Assembly: GCA_937916515.1 (NCBI GenBank)
Contig: CALFSX010000151.1
Span: 1-64,000 of the forward strand
From: an uncultured Planctomycetaceae bacterium
Lineage (GTDB): Bacteria; Planctomycetota; Planctomycetia; Planctomycetales; Planctomycetaceae
Length of the DNA stretch: 64,000 nucleotides
Reading direction: 5' to 3'
Below the pieces are notes generated by a model. The model was not told where the DNA came from, did not search any database, and saw only the letters and a program-made list of their open reading frames with translations. The translations under genes and the position numbers were made by a program. This document shows, piece by piece, positions 8,296 through 18,859 of the stretch. How positions within the stretch are numbered: position 1 is the first letter of the stretch; each line of letters opens with the position of its first letter.

Positions 8296-9546
8296 ATGCA
8301 ACACATTAAGCCCTGTCTGATCATTCACTCCGTTCTTGTGCTGAGTCAATTCGCAATGACCGCCGGCGCCGACGACGCTCCTTCAACAGCGTTCACCATT
8401 GAGCAAAGCGTGTTGACTCGCGGCTATGACGGCACGAAGTGTTGGGTTCATGCGAGGTCTGGCGTCATCCCATCAAAAGACGCCACTGCGCCACCCACAG
8501 TTGTTACGACAAGCCAGCCGCTGATGATCACCGGATCGGACGTGTTTTATGCGTTGAATTCGTCCGTGAGTTCTGACCTTGGAAAAACATGGTCGCCGCT
8601 GACACCTCAACCGGGATTCGAACGCTGGAAGATTGATGATCGCACAGAAGAGACAATCTGCGACTTTACGCCGACATGGCATCAGAAAACAGGTAAGCTG
8701 CTGGGCACCGGGCAAACGGTTCGCTACTTCGACAATAAGGTGATGACTGTTCGACCACGTTTCACGGCGTATTCCGTCTATGATTCGAATTCGAACACGT
8801 GGGGGAAGCCAAAGACCCTGAAGATGCCCGACGAAACACGGTTTCAAAACTGTGGAGCTGGAAGCGTTCAGCGCTACGATTTACCCAATGGAAACATCCT
8901 GCTGCCGGTGTACTTCAAAGATCCGAAAACCACTCAGTTTTCCGTTACCGTGTGCCAGTGCCACTTCGACGGCACCGAACTGAGGTACATTAAGCATGGC
9001 AGCGAATTGACGGTCAACGTCAAGCGAGGACTCTACGAACCATCCATCACAAAGTCGGGCGATCGATTTTATCTGACTCTTCGTAATGACGATCACGGCT
9101 ACGTAACCAGCAGCAGCGACGGTTTAACATACGACGAACCTAGAAGATGGACGTTCGACGATGGCAGTGATCTTGGTAACTATAATACACAACAACATTG
9201 GGTAACCAACGGCGACGATCTGTATCTTGTCTACACACGCAAAGCAGGCAACAACGATCACGTGTTTCGACATCGAGCACCGTTGTTTATCGCTCAGGTT
9301 GATCCCGCCAAGCTCCACGTAATCCGCAACACCGAACAAGTACTTGTTCCTGAACGAGGAGCCCGCCTTGGAAACTTCGGTGTCACCCACATCACACCAA
9401 CCGAGACTTGGGTGGTGGTGACAGAATGGATGCAAACGTGGGGCCCGAACCACGTGATACCAGTCGATAATAAATACGGCGCAGACAACAGCATCCACAT
9501 CGCGAAAATTAAATGGACAAGCCCAACAGCCAGCGATGACCAATAA
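8296..9546 (+). CDS. Secreted sialidase-like (BNR/exo-alpha-sialidase fold) protein
   Basis: A 416-residue protein with a signal peptide (MQHIKPCLIIHSVLVLSQF, cleavage probably after AGA) and beta-propeller features of the sialidase superfamily. Asp-box-like loops occur, for example SSDLGKTWSPL and SSSDGLTYDEP, with typical propeller phrases such as LTLRNDDHGYV and DDLYLVYTRKAGNNDHV between them. In planctomycetes such proteins are annotated as exo-alpha-sialidase or glycosyl hydrolase, but specificity is rarely known and the catalytic Tyr/Glu/Arg set could not be assigned with confidence. Its neighbours (sulfatase, deacetylase, DapA/NanA-type aldolase) fit the degradation of a decorated glycan. 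Confidence 0.75.
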   Translation: MQHIKPCLIIHSVLVLSQFAMTAGADDAPSTAFTIEQSVLTRGYDGTKCWVHARSGVIPSKDATAPPTVVTTSQPLMITGSDVFYALNSSVSSDLGKTWSPLTPQPGFERWKIDDRTEETICDFTPTWHQKTGKLLGTGQTVRYFDNKVMTVRPRFTAYSVYDSNSNTWGKPKTLKMPDETRFQNCGAGSVQRYDLPNGNILLPVYFKDPKTTQFSVTVCQCHFDGTELRYIKHGSELTVNVKRGLYEPSITKSGDRFYLTLRNDDHGYVTSSSDGLTYDEPRRWTFDDGSDLGNYNTQQHWVTNGDDLYLVYTRKAGNNDHVFRHRAPLFIAQVDPAKLHVIRNTEQVLVPERGARLGNFGVTHITPTETWVVVTEWMQTWGPNHVIPVDNKYGADNSIHIAKIKWTSPTASDDQ

Positions 9547-9595
9547 GCCACATGCACGGCGATAGTGGAACACTGCCCATCGTCACTATAGTAGC

Positions 9596-9615
9596 CATCA
9601 CGCTCCGCCGTGATG
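9596..9615. other. Small hairpin between convergent genes
   Basis: catcacg (9596-9602) pairs with cgtgatg (9609-9615) around a 6-base loop. It lies between the converging sialidase-like gene and the DUF1549/DUF1553 gene and may help to end transcription. No T run follows on either strand, so a terminator is not firmly supported. Confidence 0.3.
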
Positions 9616-9804
9616 AACGCAGCTTCTCGACGCAACAACCCCAATGCGGACGATGCCCAATGACGCAGCTTTCTGTTCACGCATCACGTCGCTACGATCG
9701 TGGTTCGTTTTCGCTGCCGAAGCCACCCTCAACTGTGGCATTTCGTCACGCGGAGCAAAATGGCTACTTGCAGCTCCCGTCCACAGTCAAACGGCCCGGC
9801 TGAC

Positions 9805-11790
9805 TTAGTCGACAAATACGAATTCGTTGCTATTGAACAGTGAAAGACACAGGTGAGTCAGCGCATCAGCTTCGTTTGACGCATCAGACTGCTGCTGCAT
9901 GAACTGCGTAACGTCGGTGAAGTCCGCTTCTGTCGGCAGACGGCCAAGCGTTTTTTGAAATGCGGCTGAAATCTGACTTCGCTGATCGGCATGAGACTTT
10001 GCAATCAGCGACGAAAGCTGCGTCGCGGTTTCCAACGAAAACTCAGAATTCAGCAGATGCAAAGACTGCGGAGCCGTGGTTGAATTGCCTCGATCACTGC
10101 AACTGACGTTGGCGCTCGGGCGGTCAAAGACTTCGAAGATCGGGTAACGCAGGTTTCGACGGGCAAACACATAAATGCTGCGACGAAAGTGTTCGGAGGC
10201 ATCTTCTGTCACGTCCCACTGATTCTTCAGCAGTGTTCCCGTCAATTCGGCGGGCAGCGGCGGACGAACTCCGGGACCGCCGACTTTGAGGTTCAGACGA
10301 TCGGCGGCAACCAGCATCGCATCGCGGATCGCTTCGCCTTCCAGCCTGTAGCGAGGATACCGCGACAACAGAGTTCCTCGTGGATCAACATCCAGCGACA
10401 ACTTCCAGGCCGTTCGCTCTGCTGCCGTTGCATTTTCCAACAGCGAACTTCGCTGTCGGTAAGTCGCGGATGTAACGATCAGCCGATGCAGCTTTTTCAG
10501 GCTCCAGTCGTTGTCGATAAGATACGAGGCAAGTGTATCAAGCAATTTCAAGTTGCCCGGTTCTGATCCCATCAGCCCGAACTCGCTGGGCGAATCAACG
10601 ATACCGGTCCCAAAGTGATGCTGCCAAACGCGGTTCACAATCACTCGTGCAGTTAATGGGTTAGTGTCCGCGACAAGCCAATTCGCGAGTGCCGTTCGAC
10701 GTCCGGCCGAATGTGTGGATGGCACCGGCTGATAGTCCGCGTCTCCGGTTGAAACAACGCGAATCACGCCCGGCTCAACCGCAGGCCCCGGGCGGCGGAA
10801 GTCACCTCGCAGCATCAGGTGACTTGTCTGCTTATACGGAAACGATTCGTGAAGCACCGTCAATGACCTGTTTTTCTTCAGTTCAACGGAAGGTTCGAAG
10901 ATGGCTCGCAAACGATAAAAGTCTGCCTGACTGATTGGATCGTACTTGTGATCGTGGCATTGAGCACAACCAATCTGAAGGCCCAGAAACACTTCACCAA
11001 CCGTCGAGGCCAGTTCGTTCAGCACATTGTGTTGACGTTCTTTAGTCAGGTTAATGTCCGGCATGTCCGGCCCTGACAAACAAAAACCCGTGGCGGTAAT
11101 TGCAGCACTGTCGTCAGGCGAAATTTCATCTCCCGCAATCTGCAGGCGAACAAATTCATCGTAGGGCATATCGTCATTCAGTGCTTTGATTACCCAGTCA
11201 CGATATTTCCACGCTTCCGCTCGAAGCTTGTCGTGTTCGAAGCCATCGGTTTCTGCAAAGCGTGCCAGGTCCAGCCAGTGTTGAGCCCAGCGCTCTCCAT
11301 GCCGCGGCGAATTCAACAAGCGTGTTACAAGCTCTTCGTATGCGGTGTTCGATTGATCAGCAACGAATGCTTCGATTTCTGCCGGAGTTGGCGGAAGCCC
11401 AATCAGGTCAAAGCTAAGCCGACGAATCAACCTCACACGCGGTGCTTCCTGTTGCGGCGTCAGCCCTTCTTCCTGAAGTGCGTTTCCGACGATGTCGTCA
11501 ATTATGTTTCGCCGCCATGTTGCAGAATACTGTGGTACCTGAATCCGTTTCAGAGGTTGAAACGACCAATGTGAACGATCGTCGTCTGTAATGGGAGTTT
11601 CCACATAGTCGGATTCCGTCAACTCCTGTTCCGCCATCACCGCTTCGGTCATCACCACCAAACAGCCAAACACTGACCACGTGGCAATACTTACAACCGC
11701 AACTGCAACTGCTCGCAGCCGTCTCGCTGTGGTAGTTGGTTTAGCGTGTATTTCACGTAAAATGTTGCTTCGGTGCTGGCAGCGTTTCAT
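9805..11790 (-). CDS. DUF1549/DUF1553 (PSCyt2/PSD1) planctomycetal protein
   Basis: A 661-residue exported protein of the planctomycete-specific DUF1549-DUF1553 architecture. A hydrophobic segment (about residues 28-50) serves as signal or anchor. DUF1549 follows (NIIDDIVGNAL to about residue 320), including RRLSFDLIGLPPTPAEIEAF, HWLDLARFAETDGFEHD and a CAQCH motif near residue 275 that could bind haem c. DUF1553 occupies the C-terminal half (RRTALANWLVADTNPLTARV, VNRVWQHHFGTGIV). The N-terminal PSCyt1 cytochrome domain found in many relatives is absent, so this is the short form. It lies 48 bp after the DUF1501 gene, its usual partner. The biochemical role of the pair is not established; electron transfer or enzyme maturation in glycan use has been suggested. 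Confidence 0.92.
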   Translation of the reverse strand: MKRCQHRSNILREIHAKPTTTARRLRAVAVAVVSIATWSVFGCLVVMTEAVMAEQELTESDYVETPITDDDRSHWSFQPLKRIQVPQYSATWRRNIIDDIVGNALQEEGLTPQQEAPRVRLIRRLSFDLIGLPPTPAEIEAFVADQSNTAYEELVTRLLNSPRHGERWAQHWLDLARFAETDGFEHDKLRAEAWKYRDWVIKALNDDMPYDEFVRLQIAGDEISPDDSAAITATGFCLSGPDMPDINLTKERQHNVLNELASTVGEVFLGLQIGCAQCHDHKYDPISQADFYRLRAIFEPSVELKKNRSLTVLHESFPYKQTSHLMLRGDFRRPGPAVEPGVIRVVSTGDADYQPVPSTHSAGRRTALANWLVADTNPLTARVIVNRVWQHHFGTGIVDSPSEFGLMGSEPGNLKLLDTLASYLIDNDWSLKKLHRLIVTSATYRQRSSLLENATAAERTAWKLSLDVDPRGTLLSRYPRYRLEGEAIRDAMLVAADRLNLKVGGPGVRPPLPAELTGTLLKNQWDVTEDASEHFRRSIYVFARRNLRYPIFEVFDRPSANVSCSDRGNSTTAPQSLHLLNSEFSLETATQLSSLIAKSHADQRSQISAAFQKTLGRLPTEADFTDVTQFMQQQSDASNEADALTHLCLSLFNSNEFVFVD

Positions 11791-11838
11791 TGGTGACTCA
11801 CAGCTGGATCAATCAAAAATTCAATATGGTGACAATCA

Positions 11839-13323
11839 TCAGACAAGCAGCCCCTGCACTACGTTTGCTTCATCCGGACCGGTCAGGCGTTTGTCGAGCC
11901 CGTTGTGAAAATGTGTCAGGTCGTAATGATCGATGCCCAGCAGATGCAGCAGAGTTGCGTGGAAATCATGCACATGAACTTTGTCCACCACGGATCGCAA
12001 GCCAATATCATCCGTCGCTCCGTAGGCTCGCCCGCCCGTGATGCCGGCTCCCGCCAGCCACGCACAATAGCCCCACGGATTGTGATCACGCCCTTTGCCC
12101 TGTTCGCTCATGGGCATTCGCCCGAATTCACCGCCCCAAATCACCAGCGTATCTTCCAGCAGACCTCGCTGTTTCAGGTCCTGCAATAATCCGGCGATGG
12201 GCTTATCTGTGCGACGACAGTACTCGGTGTGATTCTTGTCCACGTCGGCATGAGCATCCCAGCCGTTGGTGTCGCCGGAATACAGCTGCACAAAACGAAC
12301 GTCTCGTTCGATCATTCGACGAGCCAACAAACAACGTTGTCCGAATTCCTGAGTCTCCTTTTCGTCGATGCCGTACATCGCCTGCGTCTTAGCCGTCTCG
12401 CCGCTGATGTCGACCAGTTGCGGAGCTTCCGACTGCATACGAAACGCCATTTCGTAGGCCTTCACTCGCGCGGTCAACTGGTCATCATTATCGCGCTGTT
12501 CCAGATGTCGTCGGTTTAAAGCATGAATCAACGACAAATCGTGCTTCTGTTGCGCAAGGCTGACACCGGGTTGAGGCTTCAGGTCGAGTATCGGTGATGC
12601 GCCAGGACGCATGGTGACGCCTTGATAAGTGGCTGGCAGATAGCCGCTGCCCCAGGCGGGTGGACCGCCTTTCAGTCCACCTCCCGGATCCGGCAGCACA
12701 ACAAACGCAGGCATGTTTTGATTTTCAGAACCAAGCCCGTAGGCAACCCAGCTTCCGACGCTGGGATTTCCCATCAGAATGCTGCCCGTGTTCATCTGAT
12801 ACACCGACTGCGGATGATTGACGCTGTCTCCGTGCAGCGAACGAACAACGCAGATATCATCGGCGTGGTTGGCCGTGTGAGGCAGGAAGTCGCTGATTTC
12901 CAGACCGGATTTCCCGCGAGGTCGAAACCTTCGAATCGGCGCCAGCAGCGGATTGTTGGCGACGTTTCGCCGCGTCATCACGTTGCCAAAACTTGCAGGA
13001 AGTGGCTGGCCCGCATATTTCATCAATGTCGGCTTGGGATCAAACAGATCAACGTGACTTGGGCCCCCATGCATAAACAGCCAGATCACTCGCTTCGCCC
13101 GCGGCACATGATTTGAGTGCGACGTGCTTTCGCCCTGAGCCAACGCCGCATAGGCCAGCATGCCCGCACCACCTCCCGCGCGTGCCAGAAAATTGCGGCG
13201 TGCCAGGAAATTGCCAGCTGAATGTCTGAGCACATCACCCAGTAATCGATTGCTACCACTGGACGACATTCTTGCTGTGGCGTTCGATGTTCGCTGTTGC
13301 ATGCTCGTTTTACTCGAATCCAA
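11839..13323 (-). CDS. DUF1501 family protein, Tat-type leader
   Basis: A 494-residue DUF1501 protein (alkaline-phosphatase/sulfatase-like fold). The N-terminus has ARRNFLARAGGGAGMLAYAA near residues 40-60, a twin-arginine-like export signal. Family signatures are visible: VIWLFMHGGPSHVDLFDPK at the start of the fold, and WGGEFGRMP followed by GKGRDHNPWGYCAWLAGAG late in the chain. It precedes the DUF1549/DUF1553 gene by 48 bp in the same direction, the conserved planctomycetal gene pair, although often in the opposite order. No catalytic function has been proven for the family. The residues before the Tat motif are long, so the true start may be internal. Confidence 0.92.
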   Translation of the reverse strand: MDSSKTSMQQRTSNATARMSSSGSNRLLGDVLRHSAGNFLARRNFLARAGGGAGMLAYAALAQGESTSHSNHVPRAKRVIWLFMHGGPSHVDLFDPKPTLMKYAGQPLPASFGNVMTRRNVANNPLLAPIRRFRPRGKSGLEISDFLPHTANHADDICVVRSLHGDSVNHPQSVYQMNTGSILMGNPSVGSWVAYGLGSENQNMPAFVVLPDPGGGLKGGPPAWGSGYLPATYQGVTMRPGASPILDLKPQPGVSLAQQKHDLSLIHALNRRHLEQRDNDDQLTARVKAYEMAFRMQSEAPQLVDISGETAKTQAMYGIDEKETQEFGQRCLLARRMIERDVRFVQLYSGDTNGWDAHADVDKNHTEYCRRTDKPIAGLLQDLKQRGLLEDTLVIWGGEFGRMPMSEQGKGRDHNPWGYCAWLAGAGITGGRAYGATDDIGLRSVVDKVHVHDFHATLLHLLGIDHYDLTHFHNGLDKRLTGPDEANVVQGLLV

Positions 13324-13729
13324 ATCCGACTCAAAACTGCGACGAAACGTTGACAGGCAGACGAAAACAAGAACCTGAATCCGCAGAGCAACCGTCCGAT
13401 TCAGTAGCCACAGATTACGGAAGACGCAGAATTCAAACCATAATTACAACGACTGATCGGTCAAACAGCAATCGGACTGCTGAAAGCGAAACGATCTGCG
13501 GTCATTCTCACAGGAATTCGCCGATCTAAGACCATGGCGTCGAAACAGGTCACCCGCCAATGGGCACTCCAACCGACACAAAGTCGAACATAAGAACTGA
13601 ACATCCCACCGCCTTTTAGCCTTTAGGGGGATTATTTAGAATCTTCATTGGCTTACCAACCAGACGTTTAGCTTGTTGAACAACTGTATCTGAGGAATTG
13701 AAATACCTCGAGCAAATCGGCGGGATGTT
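13324..13729. other. Divergent intergenic region
   Basis: About 400 bp between the DUF1501 start (minus) and the transposase start (plus). No hairpin repeat or clear promoter was recognised. The frame of the transposase is open back to a TGA at 13691-13693 but has no ATG. Confidence 0.5.
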
Positions 13730-14620
13730 TTGGCGGATGGTGAGGTTCAGGTGGTGCATTGCGTGAATCGCTGTGTGCGACGAGCGTTTCTTTGTGGCCA
13801 GGATCCGCTGATGGGGACCGACTGCGAACATCGTCGTGAACTCATTCGCCAGCGTTTGGAATTTCTGGCTGGAGTTATGGGTGTTGAAGTTCTCGGCTAT
13901 AGCGTGATGAGCAATCACATTCACTGTGTTCTATGCAGTCGCCCTGACGTTGTGGCTGGGAGGTCCGACGAAGAAGTGGCCGCAAAGTGGTGGGCGTTGT
14001 GCCCTCTTCGAAAGAGCAAAGATGGCAATGCCGCAGAGCCCACTGAATTCGAAATCAACGCCATCAAAAACGACAAACAACAACTGAAAGAACGCCGCAG
14101 TCGGCTGAGCAGCATTTCGTGGTTCATGCGGTTTTTGTGTGAAAAGGTGGCTCGTGAAAGTAACAAACAGGATTCCTGCACGGGCCGATTTTGGGAAGGC
14201 CGTTTCAAGGCTCAGGTTTTAGCCGATGAAGCGGCGTTGCTGGCCTGCATGCAATACGTCGACCTGAATCCTGTGCGAGCGAAGCTGGCAGCGACTCCGG
14301 AAACAAGCGATTTCACGAGTGCTCAGGATCGGATCATCGACGCGAAGACTGCCGACGAAGTTTCCACTCCGGATGCTCGCGACAAACGCATGGAACACGG
14401 CAAGCGAGCTGTCTGGTTGGCCCCTGTTTCGCTTGTTCCGCCTCGAAAAGCCGTTCGCGAGAAGGCGACAAATCGTCGAGCCTCCAACAAAGGCTTTCTG
14501 GATATTGGGCTCGGCGATTACCTGCAACTGCTGGACTGGACCGGCCGTCAGATTCGCAACGGCAAACGCGGAGCGATCCACAAACATCTGTCCCTGATCC
14601 TGCAAAGACTGGACATGTAA
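13730..14620 (+). mobile_element. REP-associated tyrosine transposase (RAYT, Y1/HuH family)
   Basis: Encodes a 296-residue Y1_Tnp-type single-strand transposase. The HuH metal site is N62-H-I-H65 in VMSNHIHCVL, after the family start VQVVHCVNRCVRRAFLCG. MQYVDLNPVRAKLA is the conserved late motif that carries or adjoins the catalytic tyrosine. The only start in the proper place is a TTG (13730); the nearby ATG at 13725 is out of frame. RAYT proteins typically act on REP palindromes scattered through the same genome and often occur singly, as here, without terminal inverted repeats. The 16-mer found at 221-236 recurs inverted at 14811-14826. The gene is full length with no frameshift, so it may be active. 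Confidence 0.88.
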
Positions 14621-14810
14621 CCGGCCTTCTGGGTGGACTACATAAGGCAGTTCCACAAATTCAGTCGCACAGTCACCACCTACAGCAAACCCCCAGAACC
14701 AAGAACACGCAGCGAATCAAAAACAAAGTCGCTCACATCACGAAACACACTGTAACGCAAAAGGCCGCCCGGGGTTCCGAAATCGCCCAGTCTCTCCAGT
14801 TGTCTGCATA

Positions 14811-14826
14811 AGGGTGGATGGCCCAG
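14811..14826. repeat. Third copy of the gggtggatggccc repeat
   Basis: The 16-mer agggtggatggcccag is the exact reverse complement of 221-236. It lies in the 265-bp gap after the transposase gene, where a RAYT target element would be expected, but the link is inference. Confidence 0.5.
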
Positions 14827-14885
14827 TCGTGTGCCACGCCATGCTCGCTCAAAGGGTGTGGGGATTCGACGGCCGACACGAAACA

Positions 14886-16283
14886 TTACTCTGGCTGCGA
14901 ATCATCGAGCGCATCCACTCGCTTGACGGCGCGGTAAAGGCCAGAGCAAAGCAGGACTGCCATGATCAGAATCAGTCCTCCCAGAAAGAGCGAATTGTTC
15001 ATCAGTTTCGTGAGGGAGAATGCTGCCGGCGGCACGCGACTGTCTTCCGTTTCTGTCCCCAGCTCCAGCCGCAGAGGGGCGACGCCAGCGGCAATGAAGC
15101 GATCGATCGCAACGGTGTCGTATTCGCGTGGCTCTCCGAATTCCGTCTCCTGCCCATACTGCAATTCGTAGGTTTCTTCCGGCTGCGCCAGAAACAGCAG
15201 CTGATGGACGTGTCCGAAGGCCTCAAGCCCGTCGATGGCCAGCGGTGGAGAGTTTCGGTTTTCAATCACCAGGCGATAGGTTTCAGAACGTGTTTCTGGA
15301 AACACGAGTTCAAGCTTCTGCTCGTCAATGTCCCGGTACTTCAGCTGCGTAACTGTCCCGGAAGCGATTCGATTCCAGTCTTCCCGCAATGCTGATCTGA
15401 CGGGAACTTCAAGATGCACGCGACGGCCGAAGTTCTGACTGGTAGTTACCAGCGACAGCTTAGCCAGCGGTTGTCGAAAGGTAGAGAATTCAACAATCGT
15501 TTGTCCCGCGTTGGCGTCCTGACTGATGTTCTCGATCGAGATGTCCCATTTCTGTTCGACCATCGATTCGAATTCGATCCGAACTTCCCGGCGGCCCAGT
15601 CCGATACGATCGATTCGGAATGGGCGGCGGTTCACGGAGAAACGTTCCTGCCTGGACTGCTCTGTCTCTCCCTGCAGATTTCGAGTCAGATTGAGAATAT
15701 GCGACTCCTGTTCGGATGTCAGCTGATCAATCATGATCCGAAACGACCGGAATGAATTCTTATTGAGGGGCAGGTCCACGCGACGAACGTCCATGTATTG
15801 CGAGTAATCGAAAATCGCGTCATCCGCCAGCAAAGTTTCCTGCTCGTCTGCGGGGCCGAACACCCGGACCCGCTGCTCAAAGTTTTTCAACGGTGTTTCA
15901 ATCTGCAGACTGGTTGGCTGGGGATCGTCGTCGTCGAGGGAAAAGCGGATGTCAAGTCCGTCCGCCAATGGTTTAAGCGAGAGGTTTTCGGCAGACCATG
16001 TTTTCTCGATCGTACGCTCTCTGTTTTCTGACCGCTTGAGAAGCCGGTAGGGCACCTCCGTTCCGGCGGCATCAAGAATCCTCAGATCGTCAAGTTCCTC
16101 AGAGCAACGCGAATAGGCGACTGCGTCCAGCGGCACGGCCACCAGTTCCTGCTGAGCCAATTTTCCCTCGGGAAATCCGATCGGCTTCTTCCATCCCAGC
16201 GGGTCCTCGGCACCAGCGGTGACCGTACAACACAACAGAGCCAGCGACAGCATGAGGCCGAGTGACGGAGATGATACTTTCAT
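14886..16283 (-). CDS. DUF3999 family membrane-anchored protein
   Basis: A 465-residue protein with an N-terminal signal peptide ([20 protein letters not shown]) and a C-terminal membrane segment ([20 protein letters not shown]) followed by a short charged tail. The body between is beta-rich and extracytoplasmic, matching DUF3999. It is coupled to the upstream DUF2339 gene by a 4-bp stop/start overlap (16280-16283). DUF2339 and DUF3999 genes commonly occur as a pair in many bacteria, which supports both calls. The function is unknown; a cell-envelope role is usually assumed. Confidence 0.85.
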   Translation of the reverse strand: MKVSSPSLGLMLSLALLCCTVTAGAEDPLGWKKPIGFPEGKLAQQELVAVPLDAVAYSRCSEELDDLRILDAAGTEVPYRLLKRSENRERTIEKTWSAENLSLKPLADGLDIRFSLDDDDPQPTSLQIETPLKNFEQRVRVFGPADEQETLLADDAIFDYSQYMDVRRVDLPLNKNSFRSFRIMIDQLTSEQESHILNLTRNLQGETEQSRQERFSVNRRPFRIDRIGLGRREVRIEFESMVEQKWDISIENISQDANAGQTIVEFSTFRQPLAKLSLVTTSQNFGRRVHLEVPVRSALREDWNRIASGTVTQLKYRDIDEQKLELVFPETRSETYRLVIENRNSPPLAIDGLEAFGHVHQLLFLAQPEETYELQYGQETEFGEPREYDTVAIDRFIAAGVAPLRLELGTETEDSRVPPAAFSLTKLMNNSLFLGGLILIMAVLLCSGLYRAVKRVDALDDSQPE

Positions 16284-18859
16284 TTCGATTCGCCTTCTTC
16301 AGAGGGAGTGGAATCTTCGATGGCGAACGTTTCCCGGTAGCGGAGGTATAGAAACGACCCCGCCAGAACCAGCACACCCATCACAATGAACGCCACAATA
16401 CGGTAGATCTGATCGAGCGAAGCAAGGTCGACAAAGAAGACTTTCCACGCCACAACTCCGAACAGACAAAGCCCCGCATAGCGGATCAGCTTTTCGTTGC
16501 GACGCAACCCGGTCAGGATCATTGAAAGTGCGAACACCGTCCACAGCAGCGTGATCCCGCCGGCACGCAGGCCGGGAATGAATTCGGCCAGAAAAGTATT
16601 CAGTTCCAGACTTGAATAGATAAACAGCAGCAGAACACTGCCTGCCCCCATGATCGATCCGAGCTGACGCTGATCCGGTCCGCTGGTGAGCAGCCGGAAC
16701 GACACGCCCAGAAACAGAATCACCATGCCGAAGTCCAGCAGGCGGACGCCGGCATCGAAGAACGAATAAGCTCCATCGTAGCGCAGGTTGGAAACATTCC
16801 ATGACTGAAGATCAAAGATGAACAGCTTGAACAGCACGACCACCACGACAACCGCCGTCGTTCCCAGTGACAGCATGCTGGTTGTCCGCTGACACGTCCA
16901 CAACAGAATTCCAGCCAGACCCAGCCACAGCAGTGTCAGCACCGGCAGACGAAATGCGTCCATCGCGAATCCAAACGTGCGATTCAGTTCCAGATGCAGG
17001 TACACGAACAGCAGCATGACGGATCCGGCGATAAAGACTCGCAGGATGTTGCTGTCCGGTACCAGACTCGGAACATCACTTTCCGGTGAGACCGCCAGTT
17101 CACCGGCCGACACCTCTGATTTCAACAGGCGATAGGCGAGCGCCATCGAACCGATGGGGACGCCGAACATGACCAGTCGTTCCACCAGCTGGCCAGCATA
17201 CTCCATGAGCGTCAGGCTGCTCGGCAGTGCCATACGATATTGTTGCGGCAGATCGAGAAACACGAACCGGCACATCACAATCGCATAGATCACATACGCC
17301 GCCTGACTCAGGAATCGGCTGTTCAGTTTGCGGGCAATCCAGAGCAGCACCAGAGCCTGCACGGCCCAGCTGGCGGTGATCCATTCCCGCGACAGCAGCA
17401 GTGGAAATGTAATCGTCAGGAAGAACGCCGCCAGTCCGAGAAAGCTGACCATCAGTTCCCGGTCGAGGACTCTTTTCGCCAGACAGTAATACACGTGAGC
17501 CGTGTAGAACGCCGTCAGCCCCAACGTTACGGCCGCGATCCACTCCCGCGGGTACCTTAGATCGATCAGTCGATAACTCACGACGAAGAATGTCCCCGCG
17601 TTCAGAAACAGCATCAGAACATCCAGCAGATTGGATTTCTTTCTGGTGCGGAGATTGAGGAGAAACACCATCGTGGAATAGATCACAAAGAACCCGACAA
17701 GAAACGGCATCGACTGCCAGAAATGTTCTGCCGGTACGAACTGCCTCAAAGCCGCCACCGCCAGCGTCCAGTTGCAGAACCAGCTTAGATAATGCAGCAG
17801 CGGCCACTGTTTGTAACTGCAGATCCACAGCACACCGAGACTCAGAATTGTCATGTATCCGAAGAGTCCGGGAAAGTTGGCGACTCCCGTCGAAAGCATG
17901 ATCGGCGTCCCGAAGCCGCCCACAACTCCCAGGACGGCGACGAGTTTCGAGTTGAACCGCAGCGATATTCCTCCCGACAACGCCGTCACCAGCGACATCG
18001 CTCCGAAGGCGGCGAAATGCGTAATCAGTTCGTAGAAGTTTCTGGCAGCGAACGCTGAAAAGTACAGCGTGGCGATTCCACCGCCCATCAGTCCTTCACC
18101 CAGAATGTGATAATTTCCGCCCAGAATGCGAGTGCCCGCGTACAGCAGTCCCAGTCCCGCGGCTGTCGAGATCGCGACTCGCGCACGTTCGCCGATCATG
18201 TCGTGTTCGATCGAATACTTCAGAAAGAAGCCAACTCCCACAACCACCAGCACAATTCCCAGCCGCAGTAACCACTGGCTGGCGATGGCGAATTCCATCG
18301 AAACATTCTTCGGTCGATGCTCTTCGCCCACGACGATCCAGTTCCAGATCTTATTCAAAACTTCTTTAGCCGACCGTTCAAACTGGCTCGGTTCGCGGGG
18401 TGGTTTGGCCGCGGCGGGCCGTCGCGGCGCTGATGTTCCTGGCGCGGATCTGTCGAACAGACGACGGACTTTGGAGACCGGCCCTTCTTCGCCTACGTTC
18501 TGAATACCTGCCTCCGCCCGGACTTCGTCTGCCGTAGTTTTCGGCGTTTCCACGGCGGCGACGGCCGGTGTCTCCGGTGCGAGCGGGACCTCTTCGACCG
18601 CCGTCAGCTCCTGAATGTCGAAGGAAGAGAGTTCGGGGGGCGCTGCGGCTGACCGTTCGTCCGGTTGCCGTGCCAGCAGCCGGGCAATCTGACTTTGCGC
18701 ATCCAGCACGTGCTTCTGCAGTCTGGTGATCTGTTGAGTCAGCTGTCGATGCGAATCACGCTGCTCGGTCTTCGCTTTGGCGAGACTCATTAGAATCACG
18801 ATCGGCGGAGTGAGCAACAGGGCAGCCACAAAGGTTCCGAAACAGATGAAATCGCCCAC
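16280..18859 (-). CDS. DUF2339 polytopic membrane protein
   Basis: An 859-residue multi-spanning protein. One hydrophobic segment opens the chain ([18 protein letters not shown]). A probable coiled coil follows (about residues 28-65), then a low-complexity Pro/Ala/Glu-rich linker to about 150, then more than twenty hydrophobic segments to the end, as in DUF2339 proteins. Start is GTG at 18857-18859; the upstream gacgagg gives a GAGG ribosome-binding site at normal spacing. It overlaps the DUF3999 gene by four bases. Its biochemical role is unknown. Confidence 0.9.
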   Translation of the reverse strand: MGDFICFGTFVAALLLTPPIVILMSLAKAKTEQRDSHRQLTQQITRLQKHVLDAQSQIARLLARQPDERSAAAPPELSSFDIQELTAVEEVPLAPETPAVAAVETPKTTADEVRAEAGIQNVGEEGPVSKVRRLFDRSAPGTSAPRRPAAAKPPREPSQFERSAKEVLNKIWNWIVVGEEHRPKNVSMEFAIASQWLLRLGIVLVVVGVGFFLKYSIEHDMIGERARVAISTAAGLGLLYAGTRILGGNYHILGEGLMGGGIATLYFSAFAARNFYELITHFAAFGAMSLVTALSGGISLRFNSKLVAVLGVVGGFGTPIMLSTGVANFPGLFGYMTILSLGVLWICSYKQWPLLHYLSWFCNWTLAVAALRQFVPAEHFWQSMPFLVGFFVIYSTMVFLLNLRTRKKSNLLDVLMLFLNAGTFFVVSYRLIDLRYPREWIAAVTLGLTAFYTAHVYYCLAKRVLDRELMVSFLGLAAFFLTITFPLLLSREWITASWAVQALVLLWIARKLNSRFLSQAAYVIYAIVMCRFVFLDLPQQYRMALPSSLTLMEYAGQLVERLVMFGVPIGSMALAYRLLKSEVSAGELAVSPESDVPSLVPDSNILRVFIAGSVMLLFVYLHLELNRTFGFAMDAFRLPVLTLLWLGLAGILLWTCQRTTSMLSLGTTAVVVVVVLFKLFIFDLQSWNVSNLRYDGAYSFFDAGVRLLDFGMVILFLGVSFRLLTSGPDQRQLGSIMGAGSVLLLFIYSSLELNTFLAEFIPGLRAGGITLLWTVFALSMILTGLRRNEKLIRYAGLCLFGVVAWKVFFVDLASLDQIYRIVAFIVMGVLVLAGSFLYLRYRETFAIEDSTPSEEGESK

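Noticed and set aside
17100-17828. A 242-codon second minus-strand frame within the DUF2339 gene
   Set aside because: It is a shifted-frame shadow of a polytopic membrane protein; its Gly/Arg-rich text has no motif.
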